A stretch of 64,000 bases of DNA from Aphanothece hegewaldii CCALA 016 (GCF_003007785.1 NZ_PXOH01000009.1:1-64000), one strand, 5' to 3'. Positions 9,713 to 20,201 are shown, counted from the first letter of the stretch. Numbers and translations: made by a program. The notes: generated from the sequence alone by a model not told the origin.

Positions 9713-9964
9713 GTGATACATCCACCCAAAACAGACCCTAAACAAAAGATGGACCCAAATTTATTAGATCCCGCGCTCATTAAAGCCGCAAAACGCATTT
9801 ATCGTACATATCGCGTGTTGCACTCTAAAATTAATCGTCATCCCCAAGGAGTCGCCATTCATCGAGATAGTCATCGAGGACAACTGATTTTTAAGACTAA
9901 ACCGATTTTATTGCCTGGAGAATATTTTATCTCTCTTAAACAGCTTGAATCGGAAATCTTGTAA
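9713..9964 (+). CDS. Small basic hypothetical protein, 83 residues
   Basis: The frame starts at GTG 9713 with AAAGG/ATAGG purine tracts upstream; a later ATG gives a 71-residue form beginning MDPNLLDPAL. The product is basic, with KAAKRIYRTYRVLHSKINRHPQG and a C-terminal LLPGEYFISLKQLESEIL segment. It looks like a small soluble cyanobacterial protein of unknown function. It is oriented with pilD, 94 bases downstream. I recognise no domain. Confidence 0.5.
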   Translation: MIHPPKTDPKQKMDPNLLDPALIKAAKRIYRTYRVLHSKINRHPQGVAIHRDSHRGQLIFKTKPILLPGEYFISLKQLESEIL

Positions 9965-10058
9965 AAATCATTTCTAAGCCATAAATATCGCAAACTAAGC
10001 TAAAACTGACCTATGATTGATGTGAGGATTAATCGATAAGTTTTATTTGGGCTAGGAA

Positions 10059-10871
10059 ATGGAAACACTTTTAAACTTTATTCTAACCTCATATATATTT
10101 TTTTTTGGTGCATCGGTTGGCAGTTTTTTAAACGTTGTCATTTATCGTGTACCTGCTGGAATATCTTTAATCTATCCGCCCTCTCGTTGTCCGAAATGTC
10201 TGCACAAATTGGGCAAAACCGAAAATATACCCGTTTTTGGGTGGTTGCGTTTAGGGGGAAAATGTCGCTGGTGTAAAAGTGAGATTTCGGTAAGATATCC
10301 ATTAGTAGAGGCGGTTTGCGGAATCTTATTTTGTTTAATATTTTGGCAATTTGCGTTTAGTTGGACAACATTGGGCTACTGGGTTTTAGTTTCTTGGCTA
10401 TTAATTTTAGGTCTAATTGATTTAGATACAATGACCTTACCAGATGTTTTAACCCAATCAGGATTAATTTTAGGATTGTTTTTTCAATTATTGATCGGAT
10501 GGCAAACCGGTAAACCCATTGATGGGTTAATATTAGCGATCGGTAGCGCAGTTTTAGGAATTTGGTTATTTGATATCATTCGTTGGGGTGGTACAATTGC
10601 ACTGGGACAACCCGCAATGGGTGGCGGAGATCCCAAATTAGCCGCAATGATCGGCGCTTGGTTAGGATGGCAAGCTTTATTGGTAACAGCCTTTTTAGCC
10701 TGTGTACTCGGTTCAGTTATGGGGGTCTTAGCCATGTCTTTAGGATGGCTTAATCGCGGACAACCGATGCCTTTTGGACCCTTTTTAGCCTTGGGTGCAG
10801 CCTTGACAATTTTTTGGGGGAATACGATGATTGCTACATATAAATTTTTATTTTTTCCCTTGCTTCTTTAA
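10059..10871 (+). CDS. pilD: Prepilin peptidase / N-methyltransferase PilD
   Basis: A 270-residue integral membrane protein that cleaves the leader of type IV prepilins and methylates the new N-terminus. The N-terminal domain has [12 protein letters not shown] and two cysteine pairs (CPKC and CRWC) that bind zinc in full-length bifunctional enzymes. The two catalytic aspartates of this aspartic-protease family lie in [12 protein letters not shown] and in [12 protein letters not shown]. Seven to eight hydrophobic segments are visible. Length is normal. It is followed by a small DUF2007-like gene and accD in the same direction. It would serve type IV pili for motility and natural competence; no pilin gene lies in this window. 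Confidence 0.94.
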   Translation: METLLNFILTSYIFFFGASVGSFLNVVIYRVPAGISLIYPPSRCPKCLHKLGKTENIPVFGWLRLGGKCRWCKSEISVRYPLVEAVCGILFCLIFWQFAFSWTTLGYWVLVSWLLILGLIDLDTMTLPDVLTQSGLILGLFFQLLIGWQTGKPIDGLILAIGSAVLGIWLFDIIRWGGTIALGQPAMGGGDPKLAAMIGAWLGWQALLVTAFLACVLGSVMGVLAMSLGWLNRGQPMPFGPFLALGAALTIFWGNTMIATYKFLFFPLLL

Positions 10872-10909
10872 TTCACGAGAAGTTCACAACTATTGATAAA
10901 ATAAGATCG

Positions 10910-11113
10910 GTGTCCTGGATTACCATTAGAACAACATCAGCCCGTTGGGAGGCCGAATTAATGCAGCAAATATTGTCAGCCTATGACATTCCCAGTCGAG
11001 TCTTAGATATTGGTTTGGGGATTTATTGCGGACAAGGTAGCCAAGCTGCTTTACAAGTACGCCGACAGGATCAGTGGACGGCACTGCTTTTATTGAGTTC
11101 ACCAGAGGAATAG
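10910..11113 (+). CDS. DUF2007-like small protein
   Basis: A 67-residue protein starting at GTG 10910. The text ARWEAELMQQILSAYDIPSRVLD, then an Ala/Leu-rich strand LQVRRQDQWTALLLL, fits the DUF2007 fold (small ferredoxin-like domain, sometimes called putative signal-transducing protein). Role unknown. It lies 38 bases after pilD and 45 bases before accD, so it may be cotranscribed with either. Domain assignment is by pattern only. Confidence 0.6.
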   Translation: MSWITIRTTSARWEAELMQQILSAYDIPSRVLDIGLGIYCGQGSQAALQVRRQDQWTALLLLSSPEE

Positions 11114-11158
11114 CCCTAGCTTAATTTTAGGTAGAAAAGGATCGCTCAGGTTGATATT

Positions 11159-12094
11159 ATGTCTTTATTTGATTGGTTTGCGAATCGAGAAAAATCAGAA
11201 CCTCATATACGTCAGCAACAAGAAAGAGAAATTGCCGATGGGTTATGGACAAAATGCGCTAATTGTGGTGCATTATCTTATACAAAAGATTTACAAGCCA
11301 ATCAGTTAGTATGTCCAGAATGCGATCATCATGTTCGAGTCGATGGTGAAGAACGCATTCAACAACTGATCGATCCCCAAACTTGGGCGGCACTCGATGA
11401 ACAAATTCACCCCACAGATCCTCTTAAATTTAAAGATCGCAAACCATACGGCGATCGCCTCAAAGACTATCAAGAAAAAACCGGACTCACCGATGCTGTA
11501 CACACAGGAACCGGCTTACTCGACGGTTTACCCGTTGCATTAGGAGTCATGGACTTTCGTTTTATGGGTGGTAGTATGGGTTCTGTCGTCGGCGAGAAAA
11601 TATGTCGTCTCACGGAACACGCGACAGCCGAAAGATTACCCCTAATTATTGTTTGTGCATCTGGTGGGGCGAGAATGCAAGAAGGAATGCTTAGTCTAAT
11701 GCAGATGGCAAAAATTTCAGGCGCTCTCGAACGTCACAGAGAAGCTAAATTACTCTATATACCTCTTCTGAGCGACCCCACATTAGGAGGCGTTACCGCT
11801 AGTTTCGCCATGTTGGGAGATATTATTTTAGCTGAACCCAAAGCAACGATAGGTTTTGCAGGTAAACGAGTCATCGAACAAACCATCCGCGAAAAATTAC
11901 CCGATGATTTCCAAACCTCAGAATATCTACTAAAACACGGGTTTATTGATGCGATCGTTTCTCGAACTCAACTCAAACGAACCTTAGCCCAACTTATTAG
12001 CTTGCATCAGCCTTTTTTTCCCTTACCTTCTTCGATGAAAACGGAAAAGCACCCAGAACCTGAGTTAATTCATCTGGATGCTAAACAAGTGTAA
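11159..12094 (+). CDS. accD: Acetyl-CoA carboxylase carboxyltransferase subunit beta
   Basis: A 311-residue subunit of the carboxyltransferase half of acetyl-CoA carboxylase, which forms malonyl-CoA for fatty-acid synthesis and for polyketide synthases. A four-cysteine zinc finger (CANC ... CPEC) lies near residues 30-55. The carboxyltransferase core has [22 protein letters not shown] and [11 protein letters not shown], whose glycines form the oxyanion hole. The C-terminus is the conserved [15 protein letters not shown]. The ATG at 11159 is well placed. AccD pairs with AccA, which is not in this window. It converges on the large minus-strand repeat protein with only 16 bases between them. Confidence 0.95.
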   Translation: MSLFDWFANREKSEPHIRQQQEREIADGLWTKCANCGALSYTKDLQANQLVCPECDHHVRVDGEERIQQLIDPQTWAALDEQIHPTDPLKFKDRKPYGDRLKDYQEKTGLTDAVHTGTGLLDGLPVALGVMDFRFMGGSMGSVVGEKICRLTEHATAERLPLIIVCASGGARMQEGMLSLMQMAKISGALERHREAKLLYIPLLSDPTLGGVTASFAMLGDIILAEPKATIGFAGKRVIEQTIREKLPDDFQTSEYLLKHGFIDAIVSRTQLKRTLAQLISLHQPFFPLPSSMKTEKHPEPELIHLDAKQV

Positions 12095-12110
12095 GGAATA
12101 CGGTTTTAAT

Positions 12111-15100
12111 TTAGAGAATCACTCCTAATGCACCTGCACTAGCTGAAGCGATCGCCGAAAGAAGTCCCGTAAAGAATAACCACCAAGAAGCTGTCGCGGC
12201 TGCTTTGCGGGTTTCTTCGAGTTGTTTTTGTGCATCTTCTTTAACTTTTTCGAGACGATATTGAGTTTCTCGTTGTAAACGTTCCGCACGTTGTAAAATA
12301 CGATCGCGAGTTCCTTCGATTTGATTAACCAAACGTTCCGCGTCAGCTTGAGAAATATCATCACGAGAACTAATCACCGCAATAAGGGTATCTCGATCCA
12401 GTTGGGAAAAGCGATCGCGCAAAGCATCAAAACCCGCTTGGGGATCATCAAACAAAGTTCGCAAATCGGTTTTAATTCCGTCATAATTAAGCTCAGGACG
12501 CTCTAAACCATTCAAATAATCCCGAATTTGATTCAATATACGATCAATCGCTGATTGTAATTGTTTTTGGATACTTTGTAGCTGTTCAATCGCTCTTTCA
12601 CGAACGACTAAAATTTGATCAACAATACGTTTAGCATCAGCTTCGGAAATATCTTCCCGTTGTGAAAGTAAAGCAATTAAAGATTCTCGATCGATCTTAG
12701 AAAGACGATCCTGTAAGCTTTCCACACCCGCACGAGGATCATTCAAGAGTAACTGTACATCTCGTTTAATCCCTTCAGGGTTAAATTCATCCTTATCCGT
12801 TGAACGCAAATAATCAGCGATCGTACTCTGAAAATCTTGTACTTTTTGTTGAGTACGTCTGGCTAAACGACGAGGTGCATTTGCAAGATCTTGTAAAGTA
12901 CTTTGAACATTATCAATCACTTGATTAACTTGTTCTTCGCTAAGATCTTCTCGTTGAGAGAGTAACTTAACCAAAGTATCTCGATCCATGCTTGCTAAAC
13001 GACTTCTAATGGCTTTTGCACCTTCACTAGGATCATCAAGGAGTTTTTTGAGATCTCGTTGAATACCTTCGGGGTTGAGTTCTTCTTTACCAGTCGATCG
13101 CAAATAATTAGAAATAGAGCTAACAGATTGATCATACTGATCTTTCGCTTTTCCGGCGAGTTCCTGTGGCGCATAACGAACCGCAGTCCAAGTATTTTCA
13201 ATCTGATCGATAACTTGATTAACTTGTTCCTTGCTTAAATCTTCACGGGTACTTAGTAATTGTACTAAAGTATCTCGATCAAAACGAGAAGCACGCGCCC
13301 GTAAAGCATAAGCGCCCGCTTGGGGATCATCAAGCAAAAGTTTAATTTCTCGTTTAATGGCATCAGGGTTCAATTCTTCTTTATGGGTATCTTTAAGATA
13401 GCTTTGAACTTTAAGCCACTGTTGATCAATTTTTGCTTTGACTGCTTCTCCTGCATCCTGAGATTCTTTGATAACTTGTCTTTGTACCGTAAGAAGGGAA
13501 GGAATAATGATCGCCATATCTTCGGCGGCTAAATCACTACGAGATTCTAAGATATCTTTGTAGGTGAGATAGTCGAGTTGGGAAAGACGTTTCATTAGGC
13601 GATCGCTATCTATACTCGCATCCTCTAAAATGGGTTTAAAATTGAGTTGAATTTTGTCGGGGATCAATTCTTCTGCGGGTGCAGTGAGCAAATAATGTTC
13701 AACTTCTGCAAGTAGTGTAATCGTTTTTGCTCTTTCAATAGCTGCTTGTGTTGCTGCCATTGTTTCCTTGCGAATATCTTCTAAAATATTTGCCTTAGAT
13801 TCAATTTCATCATGAGTAAGTAAACCTTTTTGCTGCAACCAGTTGACAAAATCACCACGATTAATACTTTCTAACTGGGCTGCCATCATTTCAGGGTTAG
13901 CCTCAGAATCATAAATTAAATTCTGAACTTCTCTTTTTAAAGTAACGGGTTTGAGTTGCCAATTATAAGCATTTAGAATATGATTTTCAAGATCGGCTCG
14001 AATTGGACTATAGTTATCGTTTTGATTAACTTGAGCCACTAATTTATCTTTTTGTTCGCCCGCAAAACCTTTGAGTTTTTGTAGTTGGGTGATCACTTTT
14101 TCCGCATCAAACTCAGATAAATCACTTCTTCCTAAAACCAAACCTACTAAAGAGTTTAGGCTAAGAGTGAGAGCTTGAGACATTCCGCCTGGTTGTTGAG
14201 ATTGATTTCCTTTACCGATTTGGGACACAATTGAATCGATTTTATCGCCAAACTGACGACCAACCAATTCTTCTGGGGCGGCTGATTTAAGATAATCTAC
14301 AAGAGTTGTCAGAGTGTTTTTAGGTTTTTGCTGACCTACTTTTTGTTTCCATGCGTCTTCGAGTTGGGCGGCTAATTTTTCTGCATCTCGTTTTGATAAA
14401 TCAGTACGATCGCTAATCAGTTTAGCAAAAGTTTGTCGATCCAAATTAGGAATATCACCACTAGCTAAAACTTCATCAAATTCCGATGTATTTAAAAGTT
14501 TTTCAAAATCATTACGAATGCCTTGCCAATTTAATTCAGGCGATCGTAATTTTTCTACATAATCTTGTACATTTTCTTTTAGTGTTTCTGCATCAATAGC
14601 CGAACCGAGTTCGCGTCGCACTGCTGCTGCTGCTGCTTCGGCGGTATTGACGACTTGTTTACTCATTGCTTGAGATCCTACCATTGCTGCGGCGGTTCCC
14701 CAAATGGCTTGAAAACCAGACGTAGCCGTATTCATCACCGAACCAATTAGAGAGCCAACGGTAGAAGAACTGATCCAAACTAATAGTGTAAAATAAGTTG
14801 CCCAGATAACTAAACCAATAATTGCACCGAGGGCAGGTGATAGAAATAAACTCAGTTTAACCGCAAAAAATGACGCAGCAAATAGAGAAATCATCACACT
14901 AATTAGAGTGCCTAAACCGACTGCTAAACCGATTTTGCGAACGGTTCCACCAAAGCTACTCGATTCTTTTTGCTCATGTGATGACGAACCTCCTGCTAGT
15001 GAAATTCCTGCCGCAACACCCAAATTTGTAAACAGAAGTTGAAAAGCAAACGCTAGAACAACACCTGCAATTAAAGCCGTAAAAAATTGTGGCCCACTAA

Positions 15101-15209
15101 AAACAAAAGATGCTTCTTCTGCTGAATCTATGGTTGTTTGGGGTTGAATTTGAGCAAATTCCAAGGGAATAAGCGGTATTTTTTGTATAATTATATTCGC
15201 TAAAAACAT
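12111..15209 (-). CDS. Large membrane-anchored protein with about eight internal repeats
   Basis: A 1032-residue protein I cannot assign to a function. The N-terminal 170 residues hold about four hydrophobic segments, and the last 30 residues are a further hydrophobic segment, so both ends are membrane-bound. Between them lie about eight divergent units of 80-100 residues. The best preserved four, near the C-terminus, read YLRST-x-K-E-E-L-N-P-E-G-I, then K-LLDDP-x-A-G, RDTL-x-x-LLSQRED-(I/L)-S-E-x-Q-V-N-Q-V-I-D-x-I. The units are helical and highly charged, and end in a stretch of coiled-coil character before the last membrane segment. Similar proteins occur in cyanobacteria and are sometimes mislabelled as transporters. 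A scaffolding or envelope role is possible. It stands alone between accD and treY. Confidence 0.7.
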   Translation of the reverse strand: MFLANIIIQKIPLIPLEFAQIQPQTTIDSAEEASFVFSGPQFFTALIAGVVLAFAFQLLFTNLGVAAGISLAGGSSSHEQKESSSFGGTVRKIGLAVGLGTLISVMISLFAASFFAVKLSLFLSPALGAIIGLVIWATYFTLLVWISSSTVGSLIGSVMNTATSGFQAIWGTAAAMVGSQAMSKQVVNTAEAAAAAVRRELGSAIDAETLKENVQDYVEKLRSPELNWQGIRNDFEKLLNTSEFDEVLASGDIPNLDRQTFAKLISDRTDLSKRDAEKLAAQLEDAWKQKVGQQKPKNTLTTLVDYLKSAAPEELVGRQFGDKIDSIVSQIGKGNQSQQPGGMSQALTLSLNSLVGLVLGRSDLSEFDAEKVITQLQKLKGFAGEQKDKLVAQVNQNDNYSPIRADLENHILNAYNWQLKPVTLKREVQNLIYDSEANPEMMAAQLESINRGDFVNWLQQKGLLTHDEIESKANILEDIRKETMAATQAAIERAKTITLLAEVEHYLLTAPAEELIPDKIQLNFKPILEDASIDSDRLMKRLSQLDYLTYKDILESRSDLAAEDMAIIIPSLLTVQRQVIKESQDAGEAVKAKIDQQWLKVQSYLKDTHKEELNPDAIKREIKLLLDDPQAGAYALRARASRFDRDTLVQLLSTREDLSKEQVNQVIDQIENTWTAVRYAPQELAGKAKDQYDQSVSSISNYLRSTGKEELNPEGIQRDLKKLLDDPSEGAKAIRSRLASMDRDTLVKLLSQREDLSEEQVNQVIDNVQSTLQDLANAPRRLARRTQQKVQDFQSTIADYLRSTDKDEFNPEGIKRDVQLLLNDPRAGVESLQDRLSKIDRESLIALLSQREDISEADAKRIVDQILVVRERAIEQLQSIQKQLQSAIDRILNQIRDYLNGLERPELNYDGIKTDLRTLFDDPQAGFDALRDRFSQLDRDTLIAVISSRDDISQADAERLVNQIEGTRDRILQRAERLQRETQYRLEKVKEDAQKQLEETRKAAATASWWLFFTGLLSAIASASAGALGVIL

Positions 15210-15622
15210 GATGAGCCTCTCGTTAGATGTTGTTCTACGTGTAAAAAAATCTTAAGTTGAAGTGAAAACTGATGATTTTATACAGCTTAACTTTTAGTCT
15301 AATTTTCTCGGAAACTCTCGCTTTAGTCATCCATCATCAGTTTGAAAATTGTTACTTTTCTCAATCTTTATTTCTATCTTGAGGAATAGGCAACATTTAT
15401 CAAGAGTCATCCTGTAGAAATATTTGATTATTGTTAGTCTTTTTGGTATTCTTTGAAATGAAAATTAATAAGTTGTTTCAATTCTAATTTAATTGTCTCT
15501 TTTTAATACAGACCGTAGAGGAATGAGTAATCAAACCCTTTGGTCAAATAAAAAAACAACAAACAATAGCATTTAGAAGTAAATAGTTTAATTGATAACT
15601 AACCCAAAAAAGGTGAAAAACA
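15210..15622. other. Divergent promoter spacer (413 bases)
   Basis: AT-rich spacer between the divergent repeat-protein and treY genes, expected to hold both promoters. A purine-rich AAAAAAGGTG precedes the treY ATG and is a plausible ribosome binding site. No further gene, repeat or structured RNA is evident. Confidence 0.5.
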
Positions 15623-18118
15623 ATGTCAGATACTCGGCTCAAATTACCAAAAGCAACCTATAGAATTCAATTCCGTAGTGGTTTTACTTTAAGAAGTGCG
15701 ATCGATTTAATTCCCTATTTATCCGAACTCGGAATTAGTCATCTTTACGCATCACCGCTATTACTCGCTATGTTTGGTAGCACTCACGGCTATGATGTTT
15801 TTGACTTTGAACAGCTTGATCCTGATTTGGGAACTGAAGAAGATTTAATAGAATTAGCCAAAACTTTACACAAAAATCATATGGGATTGGTACTTGATAT
15901 TGTACCGAATCATATGGGGATCGGTGGTTCACAGAATCGCTGGTGGTGGGATGTTCTCAAAAATGGCAAAGAAAGTAAATTTGCACCTTATTTTGATATT
16001 GATTGGAAATCTCCCGATCCTCGCTTACATGGAAAGATTTTAGCACCCGTACTAGGCGATCGCTATGAGACGGTTTTAGCTAAAGGTGAAATTCGACTCG
16101 ATTACGAGGAAGAAGAATTAATCTTACGCTATCATGAGCATACCTTCCCAATTAACCCAAATTCAATAAAAATTAAAGAAGATACCATTTATACCATCAA
16201 TACTGAGCCTGAAGCGTTAGATAAGTTAATTCAAAAACAAAATTATCGCTTGACATTTTATCAACATGGGCCAACAGAATTAAATTACCGTCGCTTTTTT
16301 AATATCATTACCCTTGCAGGTGTGCGAGTCGAAGATCCTAACGTATTTAAAGAGGCTCATGCACCGATCATACACTGGACTGAACAAGGCTTAATCGATG
16401 GTTTACGAGTCGATCATCCAGACGGTTTGCGTGATCCCGAACAATATTTACGCAGACTCCATGAAGTCGCCCCCGATGCGTGGATCGTTGTTGAAAAAAT
16501 CCTCGAACCAGGCGAAGAATTACCCGTTACTTGGCCAGTAGATGGAACCACAGGTTATGATTTTATGAATCGGGCGCAAGGTGTTTTGATTGATCCCGAT
16601 AGTGAAGAAATATTAACGAAATTTTATGCCGAGTTTACTGGAGAACCGACGGATTATGAAGCGATCGTTTTAGAAAAAAAACGTTTTATTCTACAGGATA
16701 TGTTATGCGCTGAAGTGGGGCGTTTGATTGATTTACTGATACCTATTACGGCGCGTCATTGGCGTTATCGAGATTTTGCACGAGATGAATTAAGAGAAGC
16801 TTTAATCGAATTGGTTAGCTGTTTTTCAGTGTATCGAACTTATGCAAGGGCTAATACTCATTATATTACCGAAGCGGATGTCGCTTATATTGTTGAAGCA
16901 ACGAAATTAGCTAAAAAACATCGGCCCGATTTAGGTTCAGAACCTTTTGAATTTATTGCGAGTTTACTATTACTTAATTTACCAGGAGATTTAGAGCATG
17001 ACTTTGTGATGCGTTTTCAGCAGCTAACTGGCCCAGCAATGGCTAAAAGCGTTGAAGATACGGCATTCTATTGTTATAACCGTTTTGTCGCACTTAATGA
17101 AGTGGGCGGCAATCCCAGTCATTTTGGCTGTAGTGTAGAAGAATTTCATAAAACTTCACAACAAGCTTTCGCAAATTGGCCCAATTCGATGTTAGGGAGT
17201 TCCACCCACGATACAAAACGTAGTGAGGATGTGCGATCGCGTCTTTTATTACTTTCAGAAATTCCCGAAAAATGGAGCGAAACGGTACAGCGTTGGTCAA
17301 AAATGAATGAAAAGTATCGTCATCAACAATTTCCCGATCGCAATGCCGAATATTTATATTATCAAACCTTAGTCGGGGCGTGGCCAATTTCTTTCGATCG
17401 TCTTTATAACTATATGGATAAAGCGGTCTGTGAGTCTAAACAATATACCAGTTGGGCGCAGCGCAATCCCGAATATGATGACGCATTACGGGAATTTATC
17501 AAGAATACATTTAATGATGGGGAATTTATCGCAGATCTTGAAAATTTCGTTCAATCATTGGTGATTCCGGGTTATATTAATTCCCTTTCTCAAACCCTTT
17601 TAAAACTGACGACACCAGGTATACCCGATATTTACCAAGGGACTGAATTATGGGATCACAGTTTAGTCGATCCCGATAACCGTCGTGTTGTTGATTTTGC
17701 TTTACGTCGTAGTTTGTTAGATGAACTCAAAACCATCTCTATTGAAGATATTTGTCGTCGTTATCCAGAAGGTTTACCGAAACTGTGGTTAATTCGACAA
17801 ACCTTAGCTTTACGCTTTTTACACCCTCAAATTTTTGATTCAAACGGTTTTTATGAGCCTTTGTACCCTCAAGGTAGCCAAGAAAAACACGTTATGGCTT
17901 TTAGTCGGGGTGGTTCTGTGGTTATTGTCATTCCTCGTTTGATTATGGGATTACAAACCGAATTTACTCAACCCGAAAGCTGGAAAGATACCAGTATTAG
18001 TTTACCGGCTGGTCAATGGCGCAATCAACTCACCGATGAAGTTTTAGCCGATGATGTCGTGTCGGTATCCGATTTATTTAAGCGTTTTCCAATGGCTTTA
18101 TTAGTACGCGAGAACTAA
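15623..18118 (+). CDS. treY: Malto-oligosyltrehalose synthase
   Basis: An 831-residue glycosyl hydrolase family 13 enzyme that converts the reducing end of a maltodextrin into a trehalosyl unit; TreZ then releases trehalose, a stress protectant. Visible motifs are TYRIQFRSGFTLRSA and YASPLL near the N-terminus, VLDIVPNHMG (GH13 region I), GLRVDHPDGLRDP (region II, nucleophile Asp), VVEKILEPGE (acid/base Glu) and the GSSTHDTKRSEDVRSR segment typical of TreY. Length is at the short end of the family. The start ATG is followed by a family-like N-terminus. No treZ gene lies nearby, so the pathway is completed elsewhere. A short stem-loop follows the stop. Confidence 0.93.
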   Translation: MSDTRLKLPKATYRIQFRSGFTLRSAIDLIPYLSELGISHLYASPLLLAMFGSTHGYDVFDFEQLDPDLGTEEDLIELAKTLHKNHMGLVLDIVPNHMGIGGSQNRWWWDVLKNGKESKFAPYFDIDWKSPDPRLHGKILAPVLGDRYETVLAKGEIRLDYEEEELILRYHEHTFPINPNSIKIKEDTIYTINTEPEALDKLIQKQNYRLTFYQHGPTELNYRRFFNIITLAGVRVEDPNVFKEAHAPIIHWTEQGLIDGLRVDHPDGLRDPEQYLRRLHEVAPDAWIVVEKILEPGEELPVTWPVDGTTGYDFMNRAQGVLIDPDSEEILTKFYAEFTGEPTDYEAIVLEKKRFILQDMLCAEVGRLIDLLIPITARHWRYRDFARDELREALIELVSCFSVYRTYARANTHYITEADVAYIVEATKLAKKHRPDLGSEPFEFIASLLLLNLPGDLEHDFVMRFQQLTGPAMAKSVEDTAFYCYNRFVALNEVGGNPSHFGCSVEEFHKTSQQAFANWPNSMLGSSTHDTKRSEDVRSRLLLLSEIPEKWSETVQRWSKMNEKYRHQQFPDRNAEYLYYQTLVGAWPISFDRLYNYMDKAVCESKQYTSWAQRNPEYDDALREFIKNTFNDGEFIADLENFVQSLVIPGYINSLSQTLLKLTTPGIPDIYQGTELWDHSLVDPDNRRVVDFALRRSLLDELKTISIEDICRRYPEGLPKLWLIRQTLALRFLHPQIFDSNGFYEPLYPQGSQEKHVMAFSRGGSVVIVIPRLIMGLQTEFTQPESWKDTSISLPAGQWRNQLTDEVLADDVVSVSDLFKRFPMALLVREN

Positions 18119-18124
18119 TAATGA

Positions 18125-18143
18125 GGGCGAATCCATTTCGCCC
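18125..18143 (+). terminator. Weak terminator-like stem-loop after treY
   Basis: GGGCGAA and TTCGCCC form a seven-base-pair stem with a five-base loop, seven bases after the treY stop. The following bases are T/C-rich but lack a clean T-run, so termination is probable but not sure. Confidence 0.45.
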
Positions 18144-18359
18144 ATCCTCTACTCTTTCTTATGGGAACCTAGAAGAACGATCGCCATTCTAAAAATTGCA
18201 GGGTATAGAGATCAAAAAACCATAAATTTCACTGAAACTTATGATTAATTTGTGAACCTAGCTAGACTTATTAAACAAAACGTAATAAAATCCACAGTGA
18301 TTTTATAAACGCTAATTATAGTAATTGCAATTTCTTTTAGATAAGGAGTAGTAGAGCCA

Positions 18360-19400
18360 GTGGGTTTCTTTAGTCGCTTTTCTCTATCAAGAGATATGGG
18401 AATAGATTTAGGGACAGCTAACACCCTAGTTTATGTCTCAGGTAAAGGTATTGTCTTAGAAGAGCCTTCCGTTGTCGCCATTGACAAGGACAAAAATCCT
18501 CTAGCTGTGGGGGAAGAGGCCAAAAAAATGCTCGGCCGCACCCCCGGTAATGTAACCGCTTTGCGTCCTTTGCGAGATGGTGTAATTGCCGACTTTTATA
18601 GTGCTGAAATTATGTTAGCCGAATTCATTCGCCGCGTCCACGAAGGAAACCCATTAGGGAATCCTCGGATGGTTATCGGTATACCTAGTGGAATTACGGG
18701 GGTAGAAAGACGGGCAGTCGTTGAAGCAGCCATGCGAGCCGGTGCGCGAGAAGTGGGTTTAATCGATGAACCCATTGCAGCAGCCCTAGGAGCCGGTTTA
18801 CCCGTCACTGAAGCCACCGGGAATATGATCATCGATATTGGTGGGGGAACCACTGAAGTCGCGGTTTTGAGCTTACAGGGAACTGTACTAAGTGAGTCAG
18901 TACGAGTGGCAGGTGATGAATTAACAGATTCGATCGTTCACTACATGAAAAAGGTTCATAACCTAATTATTGGGGAACGCACCGCCGAAGAAATTAAAAT
19001 CCGTCTCGGTTCAGCTTATCCATTACCCGCAGAAGATGAACCGATGATGGAAGTTAGAGGACTTCATTTAATGTCTGGTTTACCCCGTACTGTAACCATT
19101 AAAGGGGAAGAAATCCGAGAAAGTATGTCGGAACCCCTTTCTGTTATTGTTGATGCCGTGAAACGAACCCTAGAGCGTACTTTACCCGAATTAGCCGCCG
19201 ATATTATCGATCGCGGTATTATGTTAGCGGGTGGTGGAGCTTTATTACGGGGCTTAGATACCCTAATCAGTCATGAAACCGGTATTGTAACCCATGTCGC
19301 CGAAGATCCCCTACGATGTGTTGTCAAAGGAACGGGAGAAGTTCTGAAAAATCAGAAATTACTCGAACGGATTCTTAGTGAAACTTCTCGTACCGCCTAA
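18360..19400 (+). CDS. mreB: Rod shape-determining protein MreB
   Basis: A 346-residue bacterial actin that forms filaments under the membrane and positions wall synthesis. ATP-binding motifs are clear: MGIDLGTANTLVYV (phosphate 1), IDIGGGTTEVAVLS (phosphate 2) and MLAGGGALLRGLD (adenosine). It starts at GTG 18360, with AAGGAG at 18343-18348. It is the first gene of an mreB-mreC-mreD set (gaps of 41 and 7 bases), which is followed by a class A penicillin-binding protein. Length and composition are standard. Confidence 0.96.
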   Translation: MGFFSRFSLSRDMGIDLGTANTLVYVSGKGIVLEEPSVVAIDKDKNPLAVGEEAKKMLGRTPGNVTALRPLRDGVIADFYSAEIMLAEFIRRVHEGNPLGNPRMVIGIPSGITGVERRAVVEAAMRAGAREVGLIDEPIAAALGAGLPVTEATGNMIIDIGGGTTEVAVLSLQGTVLSESVRVAGDELTDSIVHYMKKVHNLIIGERTAEEIKIRLGSAYPLPAEDEPMMEVRGLHLMSGLPRTVTIKGEEIRESMSEPLSVIVDAVKRTLERTLPELAADIIDRGIMLAGGGALLRGLDTLISHETGIVTHVAEDPLRCVVKGTGEVLKNQKLLERILSETSRTA

Positions 19401-19441
19401 CGGTCATCAGCAATCATCAAAGATAACCTTTCTCAGATCCC

Positions 19442-20194
19442 ATGTTTACAGTGCGACGTAAATGGACTCAGCACGGCTTACAAATTGTCTTAGTTAGTTT
19501 AGCTATTTTTATCGCTTGGTTGGTTCGTCAAACGCAAGGGGGGGCAGTTTTAGAGCTTTATGCGATTCTGTCTCGCCCCTTTCATTCCGATTCAGCCCTT
19601 ATAAAAGAACAGCAACTAACAGACCGACGGGTATGGGAACTCGAACAACGCCTTAAAGACGTTGAACAACAAAATCAACAACTCAAAACTTTAGTTAAGT
19701 ATTTTGAAGCCCAAAAAAAACCCGTTGTTACAGCGCCAGTTATTGGCCGTAGTGCTGATGAATGGTGGCAACAAATTATTATAGGTCGTGGCAGTCAAGA
19801 CGGAATTGCAGTCGGGGCGGCGGTTACAGGAATCGGCGGTCTAGTCGGTCGAGTCGTGGAGACAACCCCGAATACGAGTCGCATTCTGCTCATAAGTAAT
19901 CCCAGTAGTCGCGTTGGGGCATCAGTTAGCCGGAGTCGTTCGATGGGTCGCATTCAAGGACAAGGATCTCAAGTAGCAGTCATGCAATTTTTTGTGAAAG
20001 TTCCTGATGTTAAACCAGGGGATGTGATCACGACTTCTACGGTGAGTCGTTTATTTCCGGCTGGAATTCCCATCGGCCGCGTCCAAAAAGTTATGTTAGA
20101 AAAAAATCCTGCCCCTGAAGCTAAAATTGAGTTGACCGCAGCGATCGATAAATTGGAATGGGTTGTCGTTCATCCTTTAGAAAATCCCCAGTAA
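19442..20194 (+). CDS. mreC: Rod shape-determining protein MreC
   Basis: A 250-residue periplasmic protein with one N-terminal membrane anchor, then a coiled-coil stretch (VWELEQRLKDVEQQNQQLKTLV) and a beta-rich C-terminal half. The phrases WWQQIIIGRGSQDGI, VGGLVGRV and ILLISNPSSRVGASV are family landmarks. MreC dimerises through the coiled coil and links MreB filaments to the wall-synthesis enzymes. It lies between mreB and mreD. Confidence 0.94.
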   Translation: MFTVRRKWTQHGLQIVLVSLAIFIAWLVRQTQGGAVLELYAILSRPFHSDSALIKEQQLTDRRVWELEQRLKDVEQQNQQLKTLVKYFEAQKKPVVTAPVIGRSADEWWQQIIIGRGSQDGIAVGAAVTGIGGLVGRVVETTPNTSRILLISNPSSRVGASVSRSRSMGRIQGQGSQVAVMQFFVKVPDVKPGDVITTSTVSRLFPAGIPIGRVQKVMLEKNPAPEAKIELTAAIDKLEWVVVHPLENPQ

Positions 20195-20201
20195 ATGAAC
20201 C

